Origin: Tetracentron sinense
Taxonomy: Eukaryota > Streptophyta > Magnoliopsida > Trochodendrales > Trochodendraceae
Length of the DNA stretch: 64,000 bases
NCBI GenBank assembly: GCA_015143295.1
Contig: CM026554.1
Span: 26,195,215 to 26,259,214, forward strand
Reading direction: 5' to 3'
Made by a program: the position numbers and the translations under genes. Positions 54,244 through 64,000 of this stretch are shown in pieces. The stretch's first letter is position 1; every line of letters starts with the position of its first letter. Below the pieces are notes generated by a model. The model saw nothing but the letters and a program-made list of their open reading frames with translations, ran no database searches and was not told the DNA's origin.

Positions 54244-56580
54244 TGTGACGCCTTGAACCCGCGCCTAAGGAATCAAGTTCCGAGATGCGTGCCCGTTCGT
54301 TATAACCACGAATGCGGTTACCCGCAAAAATGCAGGAATTTTGAACTTTTCTTATGAGCTTATATAAACAATAACAACTGGTCATCACAATAACCCATTA
54401 TAAGCAAATGCGTTACCTTGGCATCACAACTACGCCGGTACACTTTCCGGACTCCATCAAGTATAACTCCTTACCAATCGGTAACCGCTTCCAAATCTGA
54501 AGACATAAAATGAGAGGAGTGAGTTATAGAGCCCCGCAAAATCCACAATCCATCTAGGCTATTTTTCACCTAGTAACAATCATCATCATCATCAATAATG
54601 ATATAGTGTTACAATGCAATTCTCATAATAATATATAATCTCGTAATCTGTGACCCGAGGTCACTCAGGGCTATTTCACTCTATTTCGAGGTTCCTAACC
54701 TCAATTTCCAAGTTCATCCAATCATCGTCTACACCACTAGGTTACCATCTCAGACAACCGCGCACACTCTATCCTTGAGTCCGCAGACTCAATCAACTGG
54801 CCTTCGCCCGTGCTCAACCTTTATCCTTGAGTTTGTAGACTCAACATCCAAGTTAGAGTCCGTAGACTCGTTATCCATTTCCAAATTTGTTAACATCAAT
54901 TTTGTTACCATGGTGTCCCATACCCCCATGATAACTATCGAGATCAGCTGGGCTTACACTCAATGAAATCAAACCTTGAGTCCTTAGACCCCGTATAACC
55001 TTGAGTCCATAGACTCAATACATAATTCGGGCCTTCACCCACTAGAACCAACACAATCATCTGATCTCAGCCACGGTGAGGAACTCTAGCCTCACGGCAT
55101 ATCTATCAGACAACGTGACCATCTGAATCAGCTACGGTGGGGAATTCTATCCTCACGGTATATCTATCAGATCACAGACAACACAACCATCTGACTCAGC
55201 CACAGTGGAGACTTCTATCCTCACGGCATATCTATCAGATAACACAACCATCTGACTCAGCCACGGTATAGACGACATATCTATCAGAGGCATCACAACC
55301 TATTGACTTAGCCTCAGTACGACATATCTATCAGATCACAGACAACACAACCATCTGATTCAGTCACGGTGGGGAATTCTATCCTCACGGCATATCTACC
55401 AGATCACACAACAATCTGTTCTCCCCTGACCTAGTCAAAGAGGATTTATGGATAACACTCCACACAATCTCGACGATTAGTCACGTACCTCGCCAAAGAG
55501 GATCTATGGACATTATTCCACCCACTCCCGACTATCAGTCACGGAGACTAGATCACACCACCACTCCAGACCTTGCCAAAGAGGATCTATGGATATCAAA
55601 TCCACCCACTCCCGACTATCAGTCACGGAGGACTCACATAAAACCACCACTCCAGACCTAGCCAAGGAGGATCCATGGATATCAACTCCACCCACTCCCG
55701 ACTATCAGTCACAGAGGATTTTACTTTAACCCTGATTAGGTTTTCTAACCATAGGTTAACCCCAGTTAACCTAGGCCTCGCTCGGTTAATTGAAATACTT
55801 GGGCCTTGCGCCTGTGAACCAAATCTAGTAATACACCGTCCCGTTAGGGAACGTTTCTAGGCTAATGGATGTGTCCATCGCCTTACGCGACACCCAAACC
55901 AACTTTTCGTCATCTTATAGTGGCATTACAAATTACTCGGGACCTGATCCGGGCTTCCCAAAGGTCCACATAAAATCACAATATCACCGTAGCCCAAACA
56001 GAGCTTTCTGAGCATTCGCGATCGATTGCCAGTGCTGGACGATCGATCGTCCTGTGCATAGTGAGTCTAAATCTGGGGTTTTTACACCCTAGACCGAGGC
56101 TACATCCCTCTACTCATTTTTCCATGCTCCACGACCCTTCCATACATCATCCAAGGGTCTTCGACCCTTTTTCTTTCGCACACAGCCATACAAGTGAGCC
56201 AAAATTTCGAGCTAACAAGCCCGAAACCGAGGCTACATTCCTCTTGCTCTAATTCCATACATTCCTAATTCTTCCAGACATCACATAGGGGTCTCTGACC
56301 CGTTTTCATCAACACACATACATTCCACATAAAGAATATCGCAAATAAAAGGGAAAAGAGAAGAAATAAAAAGGGATTTTACCTCTTTCACGCTTTTCGA
56401 GACATCTAGGGACAAAATGGACACTGCCAACGCATTCGGGAAAAGGATCAACCCCCCCAAGGTGAAGCTCCTCGCTTTCAAACCTACTTTCCACAAATTT
56501 ATTAAACACTTAACTAATTAACCTCAGTTAAGGACCCATAAACACATAATTTTATTTAATTAAAATTCCGGGTCGTTACA
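54244..56580 (-). mobile_element. Solo LTR of the third family, minus orientation
   Basis: It runs from TGTGACGCCTTGAACCC to AATTCCGGGTCGTTACA, with a perfect target duplication TTGGG (54239-54243 and 56581-56585). In its own sense it starts TGTAACGACCC, like the surrounding LTR. It has tandem repeats of about 60 bp around ATCTATCAGATCACA and CTCACGGCATATC (55060-55420) and of about 75 bp around CACTCCCGACTATCAGTCAC (55440-55720). It holds two CGATCGATCG sites (56018-56052). The small ORFs in it are repeat artefacts. Confidence 0.95.
56018..56052. promoter_or_regulatory. Two CGATCGATCG-type palindromes in an unrelated LTR
   Basis: GCGATCGATTGC (about 56018-56029) and GGACGATCGATCGTCC (56037-56052, a perfect 16-bp palindrome) lie about 20 bp apart. 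Spacing and core match the arrays of the Del-like LTRs. Confidence 0.6.
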
Positions 56581-57944
56581 TTGGGCCTATGGGCCTAGGA
56601 TTGATTAGGGTCTACGGACCCAATGATGTATTGAGTTTATGAACTCAATGACGTTACATTGAGGGGGTATTATGGGTAGGTACGCACCCAACATAGGTTG
56701 TGATGACAATAAAGGGTTGCGTCATCTGATAGTGGACGCCGTGAGGATAGATTCCCCACATTGGCTGAGATCAGATGGTTGTGTTATCTGATAGTGGATG
56801 TCGTCAGGACAGGTTCCCCACATTGGTTGAGATCAGATGATTTGTGTTGAATCTAGCGGGTGAAGGCCAGGATTATGTTTCAATAATACCTTGAGGTGAA
56901 AGGCCTTGTGGATTCAGCAGAGGATGACCCAAGATAGGGTGAGTCTGAGGGTAACAAGATACCTTGAGGTGAAAGGCCTTGTGGATTTAAGGATGACCCA
57001 AAAATAGATTGATTCTCGAAAGACAAGATACTTTGAGGTGAACGGCCTCGTGAATTCAAAGGATGACCCAAGAAAAGTTGAGGAACGAGGATCACTGTAC
57101 TTAAGTATATCTTGAGATGGTACAAGTTGTGGATTGTGTGTTGAGTTTAGGGACTCAAGGTTGTATTGAGTCTAAGGACTCGAGGTTGGATTTCATTGGG
57201 TGTAAGCCAGTTGATCTCGATGGTTATCATGGTGTTATGGGACGCCATGGTAACGGGGTTTTTCGATGGCAATGGATTTTGAAATGGATAACGAGTATGA
57301 ACTCTAAGTTAGGTATTGAGTCTACGGACTTCGGGGTAAAGGTGTATATGGGCAAAAACCCAGTCAATCGAGTCTATGGACTCAAGGATATAGTGTGCGC
57401 GGTTATCTAGAACGGTAAACCTTGTGTCATGGATGATGATTGGATGAACTTGACAATTAGAGGCCGGGAACCTCGGAATAGGGTGAAATAGCCCTGGGTG
57501 ACCTCAGGTCACGAATTACGATATTATATATTACTTTAATATGAGAATTGAATTGAAATACTATATTGTTATTGATGATTGTTACTATGTGGAAAATAGT
57601 CTAGATGGACTGTGGATTTTGTTGGGCTCTATAGTTCACCTCTCATTTTATATTTTCAGATTTGGAAGCGGTTGCCGATTGACAATGAGCTACGTGTGAT
57701 AGATTCTGGAAAGTGTACTGGCGCATTAGTAGCGCCAAAAAGTAAAAGCTACAATAGCAAGTGAGGTAACGCATTTGCTTATGATGGTTATTGTGATGAC
57801 CAGTTGTTATTGCTTATGTAAGCTCATAAAAAAAGTTGAAAATTCCTGCATTTTCGCGGGCATAGTCTTCCGCTGTGTGGTAATGACGATCGGTCACGCG
57901 TCTCGAAACATATTTTCCCCAAGGCGCGGGTTCGGGGTGTCACA

Positions 57945-58330
57945 GAGAGAAGTGAAGCGGTTGGGATGGTTAGAGAGAAAAGTGGGGAGGTGAGGTGGTT
58001 AGAGAGAGAAAAGTGAGGAGATGGTGCATGGTGGGACCCATTAAAAGAGAGGTTTGAGAGAAAGAAAAGACTCGTAGGATATGATAACTTAGAATCATTG
58101 GGATTAAAGATTGGGGAACAAAGATGATGCTACATGTCATCTTATTTCTTTATATTATAGTATAGATATATATTAATGTTGATATATAAGTAGGTTGGGG
58201 CCAAGCCGGGCTTGGGCCTTAAAAACCTAAGCCCTAGATCGGTCCATATAAATATGGGCTTCAATTTTTGAGCCCGGCCCTAGTCCCACAGCTTTACATA
58301 TCGGGCTAAATTTGAGCTTTTTTACAGGAT
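57945..58330. mobile_element. Right part of the GCCC-rich element
   Basis: After GA-rich text it holds GGGGCCAAGCCGGGCTTGGG and TTTTTGAGCCCGGCCC, the counterpart of 50086-50372. The boundary with LINE sequence near 58330 is approximate. Confidence 0.4.
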
Positions 58331-58735
58331 GAGAATGGGGATAAAAATGATCATCTCATCAGGTGGGAGCAGGTGATTGATTCCAAAGGAGAAAAACTTG
58401 GCCATGCTTTGCAAATGGTTTTGAAGATTTCTTTGGAGCCTAGCATTTATGGATTTTGGTGATAAAGAGCATTTATGGTACAAACACTTATGGCCTTATG
58501 GGCGGGGATTGAATTTGGCTCATTGTGTTACCTATGTTGTCCGTCGATATAGCAAATACGCTTCATGTGTTTTTCACTTTTGTTAGATTCTACATGGGAA
58601 GAGGACCGATGTTAAATTTTGGGAGGACACTTGGTTAGGTGAGGCTAATTTCAGATATGCTTTTCCACCTCTTATGATCTTTGTTTGGATAATGCTCCAT
58701 TTGGGCAGCCTTACACCATTCAGATTTGAACATAT
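58331..58735 (+). pseudogene. LINE ORF2 C-terminal fragment
   Basis: Broken plus-strand frames give RRTDVKFWEDTWLGEANFRY and AFPPL, the pattern that follows RT in plant LINEs (VxFWEDxWxGxxxLxxxFP). It probably belongs with the 5' part at 45560-50085, after a large internal loss, or to a separate copy. Confidence 0.5.
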
Positions 58736-61010
58736 GTGGTAATAACATCTAGATTTCAAAGGAGGTTGTGAAGTTGTTTGGGTTGGACTCTAGCTTTTGG
58801 TGTCCAGCCAGTTTCAATTTTGGGCTTAAATTAAAGGCTCTCAAATTGAAACGGAAAGTTTGGAATAGGGAGGTGTTTGACATTTTCCCAGTTAAAAGGA
58901 GTCTACTCTTGGGGGTTTTCAATCTATTGACTTAAAAGAGGAGCAAAATTACTCTCAGATGAAGGTGTGAGGGAGGGGAGTGAGCTGAAACTAGAATATT
59001 CAATATCAAAGGGTCTTGAGAAGTGAGGAGATTAGCTAGTAACATAAGTCTCAAATTAGGTGATTTAAAGAAGGGTATCATAACACAAAGTTCTACAAAT
59101 CTACCAATCACCACAAAAAATTAACTTCATCTCGAGACTGTCAGTGAATGGTGAGTGGAAGGAGAACGAGGGGGACTATGATCATTTTTATAAGGAGAAC
59201 TATAGCTACATGCCTAAGTTGAATGTGATTCAATTTGATGTCCTGTCAGATGACCAATGGGAGGAGCTAGAGCATTCGTGATCAGGGGAATGGAGGGTAA
59301 CAAAGCTCATGGTCCTGGTGGATTCTCCATTGAGTTCCATAAAAAAATGTTGGGATATCATAGGCAGTGATCTTGAAAAGTGGTTAATTAAATGCACAAT
59401 TAAAGGAAATTTAACCGTGTCCTTAATAACACCTTTGTAGTTTGTAGCACTCATCCCCAAAAAGGCTGCAACTAGTGACATTAAGGACTGTACGCTAATA
59501 AGCCTCGTGCAAAGTGTTTACAAAATATTAGCAAAACTTTTGGCTAATCGACTCAAACTTGTCATGCGTTCGATTATCTCCATGTCTTAGAGTGTGTTTG
59601 TGGGCAGAAGACAGATTCCCAATGGGGTTCTAATCGCAAATGAATTTGTGGACGAGCGGTTAAAAAGTAGGATGCTGGGTGTGATATGCAAAATCGATAT
59701 GGAAAAGACATACGATCATGTCAGCTGGGACTTTCTCTATTACCTATTGGGTAGGATGGGTTTTGGCTTAAGATGAAGAGTACGGAAGAAAGCGTGAGTC
59801 TCCTTGGTTGCGTTCTCTCTATCTTGATCAATTGTAGGCCTACGAGGTACTTCCAAAGCACTTGGGTGCTGCGCCAAGGGGATCCCTTATCTCTATTCCT
59901 TTTTTTATTGGTCATTGTCCTCATGGAGGCCCTCAACAAATAATTAAAAGAGAAATGGAATCTATGCTATAAAGTTTTGTTGTTGGTAAGGGGGGTCTTG
60001 CCATCTCTCATCTCCAATTTGCAGATGACACACTTTTTGTTGTTGTTGTTGTGTGATGCATCTTCTAGGCCGTTAGCATATCTTTGGTGCCTTTTTAGAT
60101 GCTTTAAGGCAGTATTTAATCTTAATATCAACCTTTAAAAAGAGGGATTTTTGGTGTAGGTGAGGTATCCAACTGAAAGGAACTCATTTTTTGTATAAGA
60201 TGTAAGATAAATTCATTATCTTCATCCTACTTTGGCATGTACCTCCGCACCAAGTTCAAGTCCAAATCAGCTTGGGACCCCCATTTTCGAGTGTTTGAAC
60301 AAAAGACTTGAGGAGTATTGATATAAAAAAAACTAAAGACTTGAGGAGTAGAAGTCTTTCTTCCTCCCAAAAGGAGACATGCTGAACCTTTTGAAGAGCT
60401 CTTTGAACAGCTTATCCCCCTACTTCTTGTCTCTCCTCTCAATCTCGGTCTCTATTGCTAACAAATTGGAGAAAATTTAGTGGGTCTTTCTTGGGAACGA
60501 GAGAGTGGAGCTCAAAAATACCATATGGTCCAATGGAGTGAAGGAGGGGGGCTTAAGGTGAGACCTTTGGTAGAGACCTTTGGTTGAGGTAAATAAGGCT
60601 ATGGCATTATGGAGAAAGGGATAGTCTTTGGAGAAGGGTTATTCAGTAAAATATGGCTCAAAGTCAATATGGGAGCTGAAAGAAGCCAGAGGATGTAATG
60701 GAGTGGGGTTGTGGAAGGCCGTCATGAGTGTCTCAGTGGAGTTTGGAGACACACCTGACTGCCAGTGGGGAATGAGGCGGATTTTAGATTTTGAAAGATA
60801 TGTTGTGTGGTTCTTCGACCCTAAAAGATCATTTTAGAAACCTATACTCTCTCTGGTTTTCAATAAGGACCAGTGGTCACGTCTAATTTCGAAATGGAGG
60901 GGTGTCCAGTGTGGGTTTCAAAGTTGAGGCATGACCTTAATGACTGGGAAATGGAGGACCTGGTCTGTGTGCTTACGTGCCTTAGTTCTACACCCCCTCT
61001 CTGTTAGTCA
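58736..61010 (+). pseudogene. L1-type LINE ORF2: linker and reverse transcriptase
   Basis: The linker reads FWCPASFNFGLKLKALKLKR, KVWNREVFDIF and NTKFYKSTNHHKK. RT follows with [75 protein letters not shown] and the catalytic LQFADDTLF (FADD at about 60018-60029). The later part has ANKLEKI, WVFLGNERVELK, KYGSKSIWELKEARGCNGVG and LWKAV. Many stops and frameshifts make it inactive although the FADD motif is intact. It would copy LINE RNA at a nicked target. Confidence 0.85.
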
Positions 61011-61659
61011 GGGATAGTCATGGTTCAAAATATTGGTAGTGATGGGCATTTTGGTGAGGCGAATTTAATATACATACTGTGGATATGCTTGGATATGCAT
61101 GAATGCATGAGAATAATCAAGATACATTAATAAATGCTTGGATACGCAAGGTATAATTAAGATATGCTCGGATATCCAAGGAAAAACTTGGATGCTTGCA
61201 TAAAACTTCTTTTAATGCAATGATATAAATTAAATAAAGCCCAATTAAGAATTCTGTGTTAAAAAAGGCGAACATGCTTTTAAACATGTATGAAAACACA
61301 AACCATAGTCATATAGTCAATTATAGACAATGCATTACAAGTATAATCTAAATATGAAACATTATATTCAATGAAATACATAACAAAGTACTGACTTTAC
61401 AAAATTAAAGTAAATGGCATACTTGCAACCTCAATATTACATTGAGTTACGTGTTGTTCGAACTTTGAACACTCTGGGCTCACGAAGAAGAAAAGAATAT
61501 ATCGATAATTTGAACCCATCGGGATAATCGAGTCTGGTCCACGACTACCAATAGCTAGTTCTCTTTCAATTCATTTTTCCTTTTGATTTGGCCTTGTTCC
61601 ATCAGTCCCATTTTATATCGAACTGTGTGGTCCCCTAGACCCAAAGGTTTTTTTTTTGT
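61011..61659. other. AT-rich insertion within the LINE 3' part
   Basis: LINE coding is interrupted. GGTTCAAAATATTGG near 61022 and GAACTTTGAACA near 61458 could be the ends of a non-autonomous element like the one at 46053, but no target duplication is clear. No gene is seen. Confidence 0.35.
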
Positions 61660-61866
61660 TTCTCCTTTGAATGACAAGCTTAGACAAAAGTCTCGCATGT
61701 GATCATCTGGAGAGTAGAGGGTGGAGGATGGCGAATTGTTGCTTATGTGTCTGAAAGCAGAGGAGTTGGCGGATCACTTAGTACATTATCCCTTTGCTTA
61801 TAGTTATTTTCTCCTTCGGATGGGGGTGTGTTATGGGTTTTCCTTAGCTCATCTCAGGACTTCTTA
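61660..61866 (+). pseudogene. LINE zinc-binding (zf-RVT) tail
   Basis: The plus strand near 61740-61866 reads LCLKAEELADHLVHYPFAYS, matching the CxxCxxxxEsxxHLxxxCPFA pattern at the end of plant LINE ORF2 with the key cysteine before PFA changed to tyrosine. It is cut by the LTR at 61867. Confidence 0.55.
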
Positions 61867-64000
61867 TGTGACGCCCCGAACCCGCGCCTAGGGAATCAAG
61901 TTCCGAGACGCGTGTCCGTTCGTCAAATCATACAAGCGGAAAACTTTACCCGCAAAAATGCGGGAAATTTAAACATTTATCAGATGCTCCCAAAAAGCAA
62001 ATAATACCTGTCATCACAATAGCCATCATACAAACCATATACCTGTATTATTTACATCAAGTTTGTTTTACAAAAGTAGGCGCCTCTATCACGCCAGGTA
62101 CAACTTGTACAAGCTTCCAAAATGTCCAGATAGACTTTTCACTTACTGGTCAGCAGTTCCAAGATCTGCTGACACAAAAAGTCAGTGAGCTATGAAGCCC
62201 AATAAAACCACAATCCTTCTAAACTATTTTCCACATAATAACACGCATCAATAATGATATAATAAGCAGTTCAATTTGCATGTTACAGTAAAATAGAACA
62301 GTATATAATAAATTGTGACCCAAGGTCACTTAGGGTTACGTCACCCTAACAGAGGTTCCCGACCTCACATTACTTTCTAATTATGAGGTTCAGTTATGAA
62401 TGTATTATATTACCAAATTATCGTTTCGATCATCAATCATGTTTCATTTCGAGTCCTAAGACTCTAATAATTGGCCACAGCCCACAAATGTTTAGCTTAA
62501 AGTCTCTAAATCATAACCATAATACATTGAGTCATTTAGACTCACACGCGCTGTTCCGGCTTTCACCCGAACATGACAAAACCTTGGGTATACCAACCCA
62601 ACTCACCTGGAATCCGATGATTCCATACCGAACTATGAGTCCACCAACTCAAACAAATACACCAACTCTGAGTATACCAACTCAGACCACTTCGTATCCG
62701 AAGCTTACACACACAACATGGGCATTCACCCAATAAGAACATTTTTCCATTCAATTGACTGGCCACATCTACCGTGTATTCGCCGCCATCGCCCTGGGTA
62801 TCAGTTATGAAGGAACCCCGACCAACCTGCCTACCATCATCTTCTGGCTAGTCTACGGAGGAACCCCGACATCTATACCAATGCCGACATCTCCTGACGT
62901 TCCACCAAGAAGGGACCACGATAGACACGGTGCCGACATCTTCTGACCCACCCAGAGAGGAACCCCGGACTATACACTATCTGATGTTTAGCCACTTTAA
63001 ACTCCCTAGGACTCCGACATCTCCTGACTACCAGTCACGGAGGAACCACGAGCCATGCAGGACACCGCCACTCCTGACTTAGTCCAAGAGGCACCACGGA
63101 CGACCTAGACAAACAGACCGACATCTCTCGACTATCAGTCACGGAGGAACCCCGGGCCTTACTGGGCACCGTCTCTCCTAACCTAGTCAAAGAGGAACCA
63201 CGGACTATACTTAACCCTGGTTAGATTTTCTAACCACAGGTTAACCCCAGTTAACCCAAGCCTCGCTTGATTAACTGAAATACTTGGGCCTCGCGCCCGT
63301 GAACCAACTCCGGTAACACACCGTCCCGTTAGGGAACATTTTCAAGCTAATGGATGTCTCCATAGCCTTACAAGACATGCAAAACAACTTTTCGTCACCC
63401 TAGAGTGGCGATACAATTTACCCGGGACCCGATCTGGGCTCCCCGATGGACCACATAAAATCACAACATCACATAGGGGTTTCCGCCCCTTTTTCATTCA
63501 CGTCAAAAGACATGCATATACATCACATGAAATAATATAGCAAAATAAGCGGAAAAAGAGAAGAAAAGAGGGGTTTTACTTGCTTCACGCGTTTCGAGGC
63601 GACTAGAGTCGAAACGGACACCGCCAACGCGCTCGGAAGGATGATCAACCCCAAGGTAGAGCGCATGCAACTTTCTCTCTCAACTTTCTCTCTACCTTTT
63701 TCTCTTTCTCTCTCTACACGCAAAATGAGACGCCGGAGAGAAAATCAGACGCCGCCAACGCGTCGGGGACGTCGAAAAACCTCAAGGAGACCTCCCTTTC
63801 CCTTTCTCTCTCTTCCTTTCTCTCTCCTCACTTTCTCTCTCTAAAATGGTTGGGGCAGCATACTTTGTCTGCAGCTCTAAACCGTGAGCAAATGAGGGGC
63901 TGACCTTCATTTATATAAACCTTAAATGGGGTTTAGATCATGTGCAAAAGCACATGATCCATTTGGTGTGGAAAGGTGTGGTTGACCAAGTCAACCACTT
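61867..64000 (-). repeat. LTR of the third family, minus orientation, running off the window
   Basis: It begins TGTGACGCCCCGAACCCGCG, like 54244, and shares the CACTCCTGACTACCAGTCACGG tandem text (62890-63160) and the GGTTAACCCCAGTTAACC region. A TATA-like TTTATATAAA on either strand is at about 63911-63920. CT-rich text (63670-63840) gives only repeat ORFs. The far end is outside the window, so a solo LTR and a full element cannot be told apart. Confidence 0.8.

Larger units (their letters stand above)
50373..57944 (+). mobile_element. Solo LTR of a third gypsy-like family, with internal duplications and insertions
   Basis: It starts TGTAACGACCC and ends TTCGGGGTGTCACA, followed by GAGAG (57945-57949). 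GAGAG also occurs at 50362-50366, separated from the LTR by a TGTGTG run, so the target duplication is probable but blurred by the microsatellite. Inside are two blocks of 182-bp repeats (51346-51880 and 52981-53560), a hAT MITE (52452-52972) and an opposite-strand LTR of the same family (54244-56580). Without insertions it is about 4.7 kb, twice its sister, because of the internal duplication. Confidence 0.75.

Noticed and set aside
63523-63844. ORFs rich in serine, arginine and leucine
   Set aside because: They come from a CT-rich tract in an LTR and show no conserved start or domain.

Overview
This is a plant nuclear window, most probably from a flowering plant with a large, repeat-rich genome. 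The evidence is a spliceable first exon of a plant-type RNA-binding protein, Ty3/gypsy retrotransposons of the Del/Tekay-like and Tat-like types, plant L1-type LINEs, hAT-like and Mutator-like small elements, and an initiator-tRNA-Met primer site. Nothing is bacterial: there are no operons, CRISPR arrays or rRNA. No complete host gene lies in the window. Almost all the DNA is nested, decayed transposable elements.

Layout. 1-6342 is the 5' LTR of a Tat-like element, into which a minus-strand Del/Tekay-like element (about 182-6073) has inserted and then been truncated. 6343-21174 is the Tat internal region: primer site, an extra ORF1 with a plant-mobile-domain-like sequence, gag, protease, RT, two RNase H domains, integrase, and a 3' region with tandem repeats. 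A Del-like solo LTR (10734-12987) splits it. 21175-30576 is the Tat 3' LTR, containing two Del-like solo LTRs (21498-23885 and 28046-30368) and a long solo LTR of another family (24426-26618). The whole Tat element sits inside the integrase region of an older plus-strand Del-like element, of which integrase and 3' LTR survive (30577-34359). After about 1.2 kb of low-copy-looking sequence comes another long solo LTR (35600-40837), which contains a Tat solo LTR (37397-40517).

40838-44366 is AT-rich, with microsatellites and MITE-like elements, and ends in the promoter and 5' UTR of the only recognised host gene. That gene is an oligouridylate-binding protein (UBP1-like), whose first exon is 44367-44474. 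Its next exons are not seen. What follows is an L1-type LINE with tandem 5' repeats (45560-50085), a GCCC-rich element, a third LTR family (50373-57944) with an opposite-strand solo LTR of its own kind inside it (54244-56580), more LINE sequence (58330-61866), and a further LTR that runs off the end (61867-64000).

The most interesting signal is in the five Del-like LTRs, which differ widely elsewhere. Each keeps (i) an array of CGATCGATCG-centred palindromes spaced about 20-21 bp apart just upstream of the TATA box, (ii) a 9-bp-stem hairpin shortly before an ATG, (iii) a small ORF of 38-46 codons whose protein sequence is conserved while third codon positions vary, and (iv) a second hairpin with one compensatory base-pair change. 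I do not recognise this LTR-encoded peptide.
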